A DNA stretch of 64,000 nt, taken from the NCBI GenBank assembly GCA_005281725.1, contig SSBO01000008.1:4631964-4695963 (forward strand), read 5' to 3'. Shown piece after piece: positions 25,238 through 38,401 of this stretch. The position numbers were made by a program, and so were the translations under genes. The notes below the pieces were generated by a model. It had not been told where the DNA came from, did no database searches, and was given only the letters and a program-made list of their open reading frames with translations. Positions within the stretch are counted from its first letter, which is position 1. Each line of letters opens with the position of its first letter. This DNA comes from Wuchereria bancrofti (taxonomy: Eukaryota > Nematoda > Chromadorea > Rhabditida > Onchocercidae).

Positions 25238-28223
25238 AATTATTAATTTATACTTCATGAAGTTATATATGACAATGAATATATAAAATATGCATTCAAC
25301 CTGAAAGATTGTTTTTCAACTTGCCGATTGAGTGTTTTCCTACACTCAAATATAATTATGTCTATTAAATTTAAGTTAATTTTGTCTTTCGCATGATTAT
25401 TTGAATCATAAAGTGATAAATTTTGAAATTTTAAATTTATTTATTACAGAAAAAAAGGATTTCGACATCTAATTATAAACCAAAATTTTGTTAACAGAAT
25501 TCTGATATTTGTATTTCTTTTATTAGTCTAAAAAAAGCAATTCAGATTTACGATCTAATATTTTTCTCCACTAATCTAAACTTTTGTTTACAAAGATATT
25601 GTAGTTAATATATTTCTTTCGTAGTTTTATACCATCAATATATTCTTTTCTTATAATATTAAAAAAAAAAAAGAGAAACTCAGTTTGTTTAGATTTAACT
25701 GACAAATAATCTTTATTGATAACGTATTAAAAAAAAGAAAAACACTAATTGCAAGAAACGATAAATCCAAAAAAATAAAATAGAGCATTTTTTAAATTAT
25801 TTTTTAATTTTTACCGTATTCTTAAAGCGATAACAAAATAATAATAATGATAGTAATGAAGATAACGATGATGATGATTACCAATCATTGTTTTACGAAT
25901 GAATTTAACACATTAAATTGAAATTTTGAACTCAAGTTATAGTTGTATTTATTTATGTTTTGGATTATGGTTGATAATAATTTCGCCTAAGTGTTTCTAT
26001 CGTTTCCAAATAAGTAAATCGAAAAAATAAGTGTATTTGTTAGAATTTTAGTCATAAGATGAATAACAAGGTAATTTAAGGTAAGATGTAAACAAGTTTA
26101 ATAGAAGAAATTGTTTGAACTGATTTTATAATTGGTCAAATAATTTCTTCAAAATTATAAAATGCTATAAAAGATCAAATTAAAGTATTAAGAAAATCAT
26201 TGCGATTATTACACCGTTGCATACTATAAAATATATTTTTTCGAAAATATACAACAAAATATAATTTTTTTAAAAATCAATTTTAAAGCATATATTTTAT
26301 GAGCCTAAGTTCATACAAGTGTTTGAATTCTTTTTTTTTTATGAAAAATAAAATTTCAGAGATAAAAGAACTATAAACAAGTAATTGATAATATCATTAG
26401 CAATATGTTATTATAATTGATAATATCTTATCATTTTCTCATCATTTGCTTACGTTATATGAGAGAATGAAAAGAACAATCATAAAGAGATCGATAAAAT
26501 TAGACCAAAATAAAGTATTAATTGTGTTCTCGTATATCATTTTGTTATCAACTCATAGTATTTTTTGTTGAAATTGAAGGAAGCGAAAAAAAAGTTTTTT
26601 TTTTTGTTTAATTCATTAATCTGTCGAATCATTTGCTATGAAAATAATTTAAAAATGGTCGATTAGATTGATTTTTATACAAAATTTTAAAAGATGCCAT
26701 TTAAAATTTCATAAAGGATGCCATTTAAATTCGTTTAAGTGCTTTCAATAGTTTTTGTGCCGCAAAATTATTTCTATATTTTAGATAACTAATTAATGAT
26801 GTGATTAAGCTATTTTTGGTTTATGTGACTCGGCTCATGTTAATATTTCTTGTGAATGATTTTGTTGAGTTTGATGTGAAAGCGCAAAAATTTTTTAACA
26901 TTGTTAAAATTTCAAATTCAGATTTGCACGTATTAATTATTCTGGTCAAAACATATTTTATTTTATTGAATGATATTTATCCAATTTATTCAAGTTTTAA
27001 AGATATTTGTGGTAGAAAAGACGATTATATCTTAAACATTATCCTGCTTTAATTGCAATTTCAACAAAAAAAAAAAAAAAAATTTATTCTGGGATTTTTT
27101 CCGGAAGTATTGCGGACTTTGAATGGTTTGAAGACTTTTTGAAGTTGAAATGAAATTTCATAATTGATTTTAACAGTTATTGACTTGAAAATTTAAAAGA
27201 TTATAGATTTCTTAATTAAAAAAAAAATATTTCAGTCTTTCAGTTTGACAATTCAAGAACATGTGATGAAATTTTTGTTTAATTTTTCATTTTGTTAAAA
27301 AGTTTTATTCCTGTTTTTTTGCTTTTATTAAATCAAATAGTAAGCATTTGTGTACATTGCACTGTCAAACGTACCCTTTTCTCAGCATTTGGTGCAATTT
27401 ATTAATTGGAAATCGATTTTGCTTCATATTATTTTGAATTCATAATTGTTTATAACTAATAATCTTCACAATGAATTTTTATTTGAAACATTTATTGAAG
27501 TAAATTTGAAACAGAAAAAAGATAAGTAAGTGAAGAAAAAAGAAATGAGATAAAGCAACAAAGCAAATGAAAATATTGCTAGGAATACTTTCAAATAAAT
27601 TTAAATTTCTCTTATCATATTATTTCAATGTTTTATTTGTTATTATCATTGATTAAAAAGAATTCTATAAGTTTTAACTTTTTAAAAGTTTGCTTAAGAA
27701 AAAAAGGAAGAGAAAAAATAGTAAAAGAAGAAACATATAGAAATCATCAATGTGAATTATCGCAAAGAATTATGGGAAAAAAATATTCTTTTCTTCATGA
27801 AATTGTTTAAAATGATTTCATTGAATAGTGAAAATTTCATTTTGTTATCAGAAACGAAAAATTATTCACTCCTCTTTTTGCCATTCCTTTCTTTCTTTTT
27901 TTTTGTAAGTAAAGAATAAATTTTGAAATTTAATGAAGTGGAAAAAACGAATAAGTTAGAAATAAATGAAACAAAAAGTTTTTAAAAAAAAATAGCAAAG
28001 TAAATTAAAAATAATTTCATAAGAAAATAAAAATAAACAATTTCATAAGAAAAGAATATTTCTTTTTTCCATAAACAAATTAATTGATCAAAAACAGTAA
28101 CAAGAAATTTTACAAAACAAAAAATATTTATAAAAAGTTCAAAAGTTATCAGTATTCATTGATTAATTTGCCTACTGAAGCTGATTTATCAATATAATAG
28201 TGATCAATTGGTGCCCAATATCA

Positions 28224-28254
28224 ATTGATTGATTGATTGATTGATTGACTGATT
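28224..28254. repeat. TTGA tetranucleotide repeat
   Basis: About seven TTGA units, one changed to CTGA, in the gene-poor region. Confidence 0.8.
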
Positions 28255-29945
28255 GTTTAATTGATTTCCATATATTCAATTTGCTTGGTTAAAATAAAAA
28301 TATAAACAAACAATGATGTTATTGATGGATAAATATTTTATTGAATAATATATCAATTAATTTAATTATTAAATAGTAAATATTTTACAGTGTAAAAAGG
28401 AAGAACAAATGTTCACATTAAAAAAAAGTAAAACAATCGATTGAAAAAATAAAAAATAATAAAAAAAACAAAAAATCTATGATTTTTTCTGCATTAATAT
28501 AATATGAGTTGTCAATTATTGAAAAATTGAAAAAAAGAGATTTAAATGTTGAAATAAATGAAATAAAATAATCAATTTATAAATTTCTAAAATTTACAAC
28601 CTTATTTAGCACAAATATGTCAACTCCTCTGATATTAAAAAAACGTTACAATGATAGAATGGAATGAATGATGGTTTTGACAATGTTTGGACAACTGCGC
28701 ATTTCTTAACATTTTGCTGATCAGTATAACTGATAAAATTTCCTCGTGCAATGTAGTCCTTTTCATTTTATACTAATCAAATTCAAAATGATTGAAATCT
28801 TTTTTTAATCGAAATGAAAAAATGCATGTATTAAAAACGATAACAAACAAAATATTAATGTGTTTTCGATCTTCTTTTGGTCTCTTTATTTATATATTGG
28901 TGTATTTTTTTATTTATCTGGAAATTAATTCAGTTTATTTTGTTTATTTGCAAGCGCAGATGCGTTTGAATTATTGAAATTATTTTAAAATCACAGTTGA
29001 AATCAAGCAGTATTACATGTTTATTTATTGATAGGACTCAGCTTTAAAAAAAAAGAATTAGTACGAATGAAGTAAACAAAGTGCGTATCACCGCATTATC
29101 AAAATTTTATCGATAAATTTGATCGGTCAAATCGGTATGATTTTATAATCATTGAGAAATATAAAAATGTAATTATTCGGCTGTTCATATTGCTATGAAA
29201 AGAGGAAAAAGTTTAATTCATAATTGCAAGATAGATGATTTATAAAATCAATATACTTATTTATCTTAATTACTATTTATTCATCTATTTCGATTATTCA
29301 TATGCAACTTCTTGTTCCAAAATGCAACAATTATTAAATTACAATTTATTATATGTAACTTTTTTACCACACTTAATATTATTGCAATTATAAATTGTAT
29401 TATCAATAAATGTCATAATTTAACATCCAGAAATTATTTCTTTTTTTGAATGATATCACAAATATTATTTCTTATTTTTTCAAATGCAATTGATTTTAAA
29501 TTAGATCAATTGATATATTTTAATTTTTAACATATAACAAAAAAGAAAAAAATGCAAAATATTTGATCAAAAGGTTTGCAAATGGTAAAAATAATCGTTT
29601 TGCTTTTCAAAAATATTACTAAGCCAATTAAATTTATATATGATTTCTTTTTAGCCAAAATTGATATTTGTTATTTTAGGAAACTAAAATGAATACTTTT
29701 ATAGCAAATGAACATATTCGTTTGTAAATGAACTTATTACAAATAAATAAATTCTGCAATAACAAATTTTTCGTTCAACTTTTTTTTGTAAATGCTTTCT
29801 TTTGCTTTTGTTGCAATAAATATGTTCATAGTATCATAAATATAATTAAGGATGATAAAAAGAAATTGCAAAAATTGGAAATTAGAATTTGAAAATTAGA
29901 AATGAAAAAAATTTTGTTAAGATCTCACATGCATGTAAGTATGAC

Positions 29946-29978
29946 GTGTGTGTGTGTGTATGTGTGTGTGTGTGTGTT
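29946..29978. repeat. TG dinucleotide repeat
   Basis: About sixteen TG units with one TA interruption. Confidence 0.85.
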
Positions 29979-32035
29979 AAAATATAAAGATAACAATTGA
30001 ATTTATCAAAAATATCATTGAAACCAATTTAAAGATCATTATGTAATTAATGAAAGATATTGAAAATGAATGAATTTTATTCAAAGATTCCTTACCCAAG
30101 TAAAAACAACGGGGAAAAATGGATGCTAATGATACCATTAAATAGTCCTTTAAATTAATCAATTGATAAATTTTTGTATTAATAACCAAATATTTGGAAA
30201 TGATTTGTTGTAAATATTTACTAATTTAAAAATTTGAAATAAATCACTGAAAATTTTAATAAATTTAAGAATTTTAATTGAAATAAATGCATCAAATTAT
30301 TTACCGCAATCTTATTTGAAAAAAAAATTCCGCTTCTATTTTAGTTAGAAGTTAGATTTTGATAATGAATTAAAATGAAGCGATGTTTGAAATTTATTAA
30401 CCATACTGATCTTATCAGTAAGCTTTTTATCATTGACCTGTCGTACAGAAAATGAAATAAAGTATGTTTGCATATACTAATATTCAATTTCCTTTAATAC
30501 ACTTATTACTATCATATACATAATACGCTAATGTTTAATACTTTTTATTATACTAATTACTTTCTTAGGTTCGTACTATGCAATTAATTTAATTAAATGA
30601 TAATTTTTTTTTAATTAAATGATTGAAGAACTTGTAGTGGGCAATAATAATCATTTTTTTATACTACACTTACAAATAATATTAAATTAAGTGATAGACA
30701 ATGATATAATTTAAATACTGTTAAAATGCAATTTTTTTTATTTTTTAGTCTTTTGTTTTGACTAATCTAAGAAAATGTAAAAATCTAAAACTAATATTCA
30801 AAGAATTTAAAAAAATAACTAATCATATTTCTGAATTAAATAAAAAAAATTTAAATAATAATAACACATCAGTAAATAATGAGAAATAGTGTGATAAGAA
30901 GATATATAATTGAATAAATATTAATATTTTTTGTTACACCAATTATTATCACGTACAAATATAATATAAAATTAAACAATATAAAATAACATACAAGATA
31001 TATAATTTGAGTAACTTTAAAATTCAATTTCATTTTTTTTTCTTATAACACTAATAATTTTCATATATTTATATAGCATAAAATTCAAAATGGTATCTGC
31101 AAAATGATATTTGATGTTATCAATGCAACAAATCGTTCTGTGATGGCAAAAAAAAGAAAGAAGGAAAATTTTTTTTAAAAAAGAAAAAAACTGCGAATGA
31201 TAGTTTTTGTTTTTGTAAAACGATAAAATGAACAACACGTTTCATATCCGTTGCTATAAAACTGGTGATGAAAAGAAAAAGGAAAAAGAAATTGAAGGAA
31301 AGTAAATGAAATGAATCACAAATTCTATCAATCAACGATTCGATACTGATAACAGTTTATTTATTATTAACTCTTTTCAATTTCTAAATTTTAAATTTCT
31401 GAAATTCTATTTTCATTTTCAAATGTTTTCTTCTTTTTTCAATGATATTGTTTTTGATAAAAGATTTATTGATATCATATGATAATAATATTTGAACCAA
31501 ATTTATTTAATAAGAATGAATAACTTTTTTTTAATAGTATTGAAAAATATTTGTTTGCTCACTTCTTTAAGCTTTTTATTTTGTAGAAAAACTTGTAAAT
31601 TTTGAATTCATTAAGATTTTTAAGAAAAAAATCTTTCTTTAACAAAAAAATAATATCACTTTGTTGCCTCTGTTTTCTTCTTCAGTTTTTTTTTTTATGT
31701 TTCGTTTGAATTAAATATTTTTGAATAAAGTATTTGTTGCTTTAGCTATTTGACTGTTAAATTTTTTCTAAGTCTTAAAATGTTTACAGTTTCCAAATGA
31801 GCTTTATAAGCCTTTTAAAACTTGTAACATATATTCATGTTAGTATAAAAAATTAGGAAAATCCATTATTCTTGGCCATTTATGAAATTATTATAAATTT
31901 TTTTTTAAAAAAAAGGCGAGAAAAGGAATGATTTTTGCAGAATCATAAATAAAATTGTTTTAGGTTCAAATTTCAAGACTGCTTTTGTATCAATTTACTT
32001 GATGAAAATTCCCTGAAGAAGGAAATTCCTCAATT

Positions 32036-32450
32036 ATGTCATTGGATAAGGTAGGTCAGAATTGAATAATTTCAATTTGTTTCACAAAATGTAATAGCCG
32101 AATTTAACTGAAACTAAATCAGACAGATTAAAAGAAGAAATGATAATGCTATCGGTTGTAAAATTTACACAATAATATTTGTTAAGATGATTTTAAATCC
32201 TTTTCTCTTTTTTTCAAATCTTTCTCTTTCTTATTCTCTACTCTCTCCGATTATGTCTTATCCTACATGAAATATATAAAATCAAAAAAAAAAAAAGAAA
32301 GAAATTATAATTTGTGATAAACTTACCAGTTAAATAAAGAATTCAAAAAGGATTAAGCATTTCAAAAAAAAAGAAAAACAGAAAAAAAAGAAGTATTAAA
32401 GATTAAAAAAAAACGAAAACATCTATACAACACAATAAAAGAAGAATATA

Positions 32451-32512
<62 letters not shown>

Positions 32513-32762
32513 TAGTATATAAATAATAATAATCAAATTTAATTCTGTATGTGAAAGAATATAACGCATATTTTTATTTAAATAAACTTTTTTTTTTCTT
32601 TTTTAGACAGTTGAAAATGTAAATTTGATGTTAAACAGTGTAAGTAGCAACGTTAATGAACTGTTAACATTATTTCGCTGGGCAATTCTTCTCTTCATTG
32701 TCACATTTTGTTTGATGGCTATTGCTTTAACAATACTTTTTTGCTATGTTAAATGCTATGAG
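32036..32762 (+). CDS. Small single-pass membrane protein, first two exons (gene A)
   Basis: Not recognised. Exon 1 (32036-32050) encodes MSLDK; exon 2 (32607-32762) encodes 52 more residues; the join is phase 0 with a GTAGGT donor and a T-rich TTTAG acceptor. Residues 6-29 are a polar, probably helical stretch, and about 30-53 form one strong transmembrane segment ending CYVKCYE. No cleavable signal peptide is seen, so a type III or tail-proximal anchor is likely. A TTTTAG at 31962-31963 could take a spliced leader. The terminal exon is uncertain: 36693-36791 is phase-compatible but nearly 4 kb away, shorter if the duplicated contig end is removed. Same strand as genes B and C. Confidence 0.5.
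32451..32510. repeat. (AAT)20 microsatellite in gene A intron 1
   Basis: About twenty uninterrupted AAT units just upstream of the second exon of gene A. Confidence 0.9.
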
Positions 32763-33906
32763 GTAAGCATTTAATCTTTGATATATATTTTAAATTAATT
32801 TATAATTTAGTAAAATTACACAATTAATGTTGCTCTTTTCGAAATTTGTTCTGTAATTATTGTGTAAACATTGTGAAAAAAAATGAAAATTATCAGTAGA
32901 AATTTAGTCTCATAATTTCAAAAAAAGAAATATAAAAAGTTTGAACACTTTCAAGTTAGAAGCAAAATTTAAATTGATACCTTTTTCTGTTCATTTTATG
33001 ATTACAAAAGTAAAAAAAAAAAGATGAAAAGATCAAAATAAAATGACGAAAAAAAAAGCAATAGAAGCAATATTTTTCAAGAAGTATATTAAATAGGTAC
33101 TAGAAAATCACTTCTTCACATAAAATAAATTCACAAATAATAGCATATTAAATTAATTAGTATAATTAGTAAGTATATTAAAGAGTTATTGAAAGATCAT
33201 TTAAATGCTTACTAATTCAACGATGACACAAGAGAAGATTATCTTTTCTCGATAATAATGATTTATAATTTCATTTAATTTGATAAATAATTTTGAACAT
33301 CGAAAAAATAAAATATCACTTTGGTAAAAAAAATTTTAGAAACAAAAGTAAAATAACAAGTGAAATAATTTACCAAACGTATTTTCAATTTTAACAAAAT
33401 TTTTCAGATTAAAAACGTTAATAAACTGAGAGAAACAGAAGAATCGAGTAGGAACGATGAGAAGATTTATCTTGCTGTTTGAGAAAAAAAAATGAAAAAA
33501 AAAAAATATGCGCAAAAGTAGAAAAAAAGCGCCACAACTTCTTAACTGCAATCATTCATACAAAAATTTATCAATGTTGAGTGAGGATTTCTTTTTTCTT
33601 TTCTTTTCGTAACCTAAATTAATTCTATCATTTAAATATTCTGTAACTTTTTAAATCATTGTAAAAGATAACTCAACACCAACAAACAATAGCGATATCC
33701 AAAAATTTTAAACTAAAATTAAAAAATTATTTTATTGCTATCAATCTATTATTGTTTAATCATATTAGTACTAGTTCATTGCTATAGAAAAAATTTTTAT
33801 GGTTATTTTTGTTGTTCATATTGTTTTTTCTTTTTTTTTTCGCTAATTTTGGTTTTTTGCATTATTATAAATTATTGTTTACCTAAAATCTTCATAATAT
33901 ATTCAG

Positions 33907-36647
33907 TTTTTTTTTGTTTACTGTACTGATAACAAAATGCTTCACAGTCTTCATTACACAATTATTATCAATGTAGTAAAATGATACAATCATTTGAGTA
34001 GTCTGTTGTACTTTCAAAGATTTATGAAACATAAAATTCAAAAATTTTTTCTTAAAAATTGATATTAAAAATCATTGTCTTAAATATCGAATAAGTTTTT
34101 ATCGATTGACAATAGTGTTTGTGTTTTTATCATTTTGAATAACTAAATTTGTTTCTTTTAAAATTAAACTTTTTCATAAAATTAATCTTTTCAAAATAAA
34201 TTTAAAAAAAATTTTTTCTTTTTTGCATCAAAGTAAATTTAAAAAAATTTTTTTCCTTTACTTTTGAAAATTTGATTTTTTTTCTTTTAAAATAAAATAA
34301 AAAACACGCAAAAAGTGAAAAAATACAAGATTCATTCGATCACTAATTTGATAAATATAATCGTTACGTAATTATTTTAAGTGACGTGAAATTTGACGTA
34401 AATTTTTTTTATCTCTATCACTTATGACAAATGATTTTTTCTTTTTTGTTAATAAATTATACATTGTTACATAATTATTTTAATTTTTAACATAATTGTT
34501 TTTAATTTTTTGTTTTTCTCATTTTAAATTACAACAAGAAGGTGAAATTTGATGTAAAATATTTTTTGTTTCTATCACTTGTGAAGAGCGATTTATTGAT
34601 CGATCTTAATTTTTGATTCTGTCATAACAAATTTAAATGTTTACATAATACACACACACATACATACATACATACATACATACATACATCGTACGATACA
34701 ATTTCTGCTTGTCAATTCTACAAAATTGATTTGGTGCACGGCAAAAATGCATTACTTAGTCATCATCATCATCATCATATCATCATCATCAACATCATTG
34801 TTATTATTATCATCATCATTGCTATCATCATCGATCGTCGATCATTGATTTGTTATCGTCATCATTGTCATCAATTTGTTAGCCTTTGGCGTTAGCATTA
34901 GCGTCCGTGTCTTACTTCAATACAATTGTAATATATTGCCACTTTTGAATTGTTTAAGAAATAATCATAAAGTATTGTTAAAAATTTTTGCTAACAAACG
35001 ATATTTTCAAAATTTAATTCTAAATTAATTTAAATAATACTTCCCTTACTTCACTCTCTTTTTTTCTCTTCCTTTTCTTTATTTCTCTTTCTTTTTTCTC
35101 TTTCTCTCTCTCCCTTTTCTTCTTTGTTGAAAAAAAAAGAGAAAAAAAGTATCATATTAATTGTTTAATTGCATAATATTATTCATTTTCCACCTTTCAA
35201 ATTATTCCTTCCTTTTCGATCTCTTCCAATCTTCTTTTTTCAATTGAAAAATGTAATTAATTATATAAAATTGTGTNTTTTTTTTTGTTTACTGTACTGA
35301 TAACAAAATGCTTCACAGTCTTCATTACACAATTATTATCAATGTAGTAAAATGATACAATCATTTGAGTAGTCTGTTGTACTTTCAAAGATTTATGAAA
35401 CATAAAATTCAAAAATTTTTTCTTAAAAATTGATATTAAAAATCATTGTCTTAAATATCGAATAAGTTTTTATCGATTGACAATAGTGTTTGTGTTTTTA
35501 TCATTTTGAATAACTAAATTTGTTTCTTTTAAAATTAAACTTTTTCATAAAATTAATCTTTTCAAAATAAATTTAAAAAAAATTTTTTCTTTTTTGCATC
35601 AAAGTAAATTTAAAAAAATTTTTTTCCTTTACTTTTGAAAATTTGATTTTTTTTCTTTTAAAATAAAATAAAAAACACGCAAAAAGTGAAAAAATACAAG
35701 ATTCATTCGATCACTAATTTGATAAATATAATCGTTACGTAATTATTTTAAGTGACGTGAAATTTGACGTAAATTTTTTTTATCTCTATCACTTATGACA
35801 AATGATTTTTTCTTTTTTGTTAATAAATTATACATTGTTACATAATTATTTTAATTTTTAACATAATTGTTTTTAATTTTTTGTTTTTCTCATTTTAAAT
35901 TACAACAAGAAGGTGAAATTTGATGTAAAATATTTTTTGTTTCTATCACTTGTGAAGAGCGATTTATTGATCGATCTTAATTTTTGATTCTGTCATAACA
36001 AATTTAAATGTTTACATAATACACACACACATACATACATACATACATACATACATACATCGTACGATACAATTTCTGCTTGTCAATTCTACAAAATTGA
36101 TTTGGTGCACGGCAAAAATGCATTACTTAGTCATCATCATCATCATCATATCATCATCATCAACATCATTGTTATTATTATCATCATCATTGCTATCATC
36201 ATCGATCGTCGATCATTGATTTGTTATCGTCATCATTGTCATCAATTTGTTAGCCTTTGGCGTTAGCATTAGCGTCCGTGTCTTACTTCAATACAATTGT
36301 AATATATTGCCACTTTTGAATTGTTTAAGAAATAATCATAAAGTATTGTTAAAAATTTTTGCTAACAAACGATATTTTCAAAATTTAATTCTAAATTAAT
36401 TTAAATAATACTTCCCTTACTTCACTCTCTTTTTTTCTCTTCCTTTTCTTTATTTCTCTTTCTTTTTTCTCTTTCTCTCTCTCCCTTTTCTTCTTTGTTG
36501 AAAAAAAAAGAGAAAAAAAGTATCATATTAATTGTTTAATTGCATAATATTATTCATTTTCCACCTTTCAAATTATTCCTTCCTTTTCGATCTCTTCCAA
36601 TCTTCTTTTTTCAATTGAAAAATGTAATTAATTATATAAAATTGTGT
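33907..36647. repeat. 1370-bp direct duplication around a single N (assembly-gap artefact)
   Basis: Bases 33907-35276 recur at 35278-36647 with a constant 1371-base offset and one N at 35277 between them. I see no difference across the compared stretches, including the CATA and TCA microsatellites that would normally vary between real copies. This is almost certainly two overlapping contig ends joined without merging. Microsatellites inside (CA/CATA near 34650 and 36025, TCATCA near 34760 and 36131) should be counted once. Confidence 0.92.
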
Positions 36648-36692
36648 TCCAAACGTTATTTTCTGATTATTTATACTTTCTCCGGAAATCAG

Positions 36693-36791
36693 TATTATTC
36701 TTTCCTGAAATATCACTATAATCCATTACATATCCATGCGTACGTGTGTGTGCGTTTTAAACTTGATCAAGAATTGTTTGGATTTGTTTAG
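36693..36791 (+). CDS. Candidate terminal exon of gene A
   Basis: After a GGAAATCAG acceptor, 99 bases are open in phase 0 to a TAG and would add 32 residues rich in Tyr, His and aromatics (YYSFLKYHYNPLHIHAY...). Joined to gene A it would give an 89-residue protein with a short tail after the membrane segment. Gene B also has a His/Tyr-containing basic tail after its membrane segment, which is suggestive only. The distance and the CATA-like composition keep confidence low. Confidence 0.2.
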   Translation, partial: YYSFLKYHYNPLHIHAYVCVRFKLDQELFGFV

Positions 36792-37273
36792 ATTTGATGA
36801 CAAGAATTGTTTAGTATAGCTTAGATTTGATCAAGAATACTCACAAGTTAGAAATTGTTTTCCAATTAAAATGTCAAATTTTATTTGATATTTTAAACAT
36901 TTATGTAAATTTTTTGATTTCTCATCTGCCTTTCACCCATTGTTTTCTTATAATTCGATTATTTGCATAGTTATTTGTACAAAAGTTAGTATATTTTTAG
37001 CTGAAATTATTAACTTAAATTAGCTTTTATACCAATGCATTTAAAGCTTTTTTTAATGTTTAATTTAAAGACAATGTTAGCAGTTAATTTCTTTATTCTA
37101 CTACCAAACATATTAAATGTTAGTAATTTTATTCAATTTATTAATTTGCTAATAATTACCTACTTTATAATGTATAGTAATTCTTGTATATTTTAGGTTA
37201 TTATTGTTTACTTAATTTTATCTTGAAGTGTTCTTATAATAGCTGCTATTATCATAGCTAAATTATCTATTCA

Positions 37274-38401
37274 ATGTCTTCAAATAATGCTACTCTCAAT
37301 ACAGTTATCGATCAGGTGGAATGGATCGAACGTATCATTGGTGATTTTGTCGTTTCTGTAAGTATATTTGATATCATTACATTTATCAACAAGTACACTT
37401 TACACATATTTTAATTAATTATTTAAATGCACAAATATTAAATTCAAAATTTTAATTTTCCAAAAAAAAACCAATCACCTTTAATTATTGTTAATGATGT
37501 AATGAAAATTCTACACTTTCATAAATACTAATAGGAAAGAAAAATTTTGCTATCTTATTTTTAATTTCAAATCACCATTAAACATAGAATTTCTTTCTGT
37601 TCTCTAATGATCACTTATAGCATTTTGGTAAATTACATGAAAATTCCGGTATTTTCTGATCATTTAATTATGGTAATTATATCTCAATAAGTGCAAATAA
37701 TTATTGCAGTAAAATAAGTAACTTTTTATACTTTAGGTAAAAGATCACGTGAGTAAACTTGCTGTGAAAGGTGAAAAAACTTTTGGATCATTCGAAGATC
37801 GTTTAACAAAAGGAAGTGAAAATTTAAATACAGCAGCAGTAAGTTTTATTATTAAATTAAAATTCATTAGCGAAAAATTTCAAAAACAATTATCGATAAA
37901 TCTCTTCTTCTATTCGCAACGAACGCTGATAGTGAAAAAACAAAATTAAAGGTAAGGTTCATAATTACTTAATGTTTTTGATCAAACTTGTTCCATTATA
38001 AGGAACACACTAATTTTTGAAGTCGAAAGTTAAACGAGAAAAACATTGTGAAATTAAAAAATATTGCCAAAGCTTCTTTTCTCTTCCATATTTGATATTA
38101 CATTTTTTTAAAATAAATTACTGACTTTTCAAATTTTCAATTAAATGACGTTATGTTTAATTTTTTAGAAAAATTTTGCTATGCCAAAAATGGAAATAAT
38201 TTCATTTAGGCTACAGCTTATCAAAAATGTGAAAGTTTACCTTCACTGATAACGATAATCGTCTTTTTGATTGCTGCAGGAATTGTTGTAATTATATCAT
38301 TGCTTTTTTTGCTAACTAAATGTATTCATAGAATTGTTTATCATCATTATATCAGAGTACGAGGATCAAAGATACATGGACAAAAACTAATATGTGAATA
38401 A
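37274..38401 (+). CDS. Small single-pass membrane protein, 3 exons, 125 aa (gene B)
   Basis: Not recognised. Exons 37274-37357, 37737-37838 and 38210-38401, all joined in phase 0, with GTAAGT donors and TTTAG acceptors. Residues 1-62 are polar and helix-prone (MSSNNATLNT, EWIERIIGDF, then KLAVKGEKTFGSF and NLNTAA). Residues 73-97 form one transmembrane segment, followed by TKC and a basic His/Tyr-rich tail to Glu125. There is no N-terminal signal peptide. The stop codon overlaps AATAAA at 38397-38402, a possible poly(A) signal. A TTTTAG at 37195-37196 may be a trans-splice site. Like gene A it has an N-terminal polar helix, one membrane span and a Lys-Cys pair just after it, so the two may be distant paralogues. 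Confidence 0.65.

Larger units (their letters stand above)
13918..31963. other. 18-kb gene-poor region
   Basis: Very AT-rich sequence with many A and T homopolymers. Reading frames here are short and low in complexity, without paired splice signals, except the candidate exon at 16852-16948. It holds copy B of the 151-bp repeat, a 47-bp tandem repeat, GA and TG microsatellites and the 38-bp array. I see no tRNA, rRNA or transposase. Small conserved non-coding RNAs cannot be excluded by eye. Confidence 0.5.

Noticed and set aside
26801..27052. 83-codon plus-strand frame
   Set aside because: Plausible hydrophobic composition but no splice partner, motif or base-composition contrast with its flanks.
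28626..28770. Two overlapping minus-strand frames open over about 140 bp
   Set aside because: Neither has matched splice sites or a recognisable motif, and two frames being open together argues against selection on either.
33907..36647. Genuine tandem segmental duplication
   Set aside because: Apparent perfect identity including microsatellites and the single N at the junction point to unmerged contig ends.
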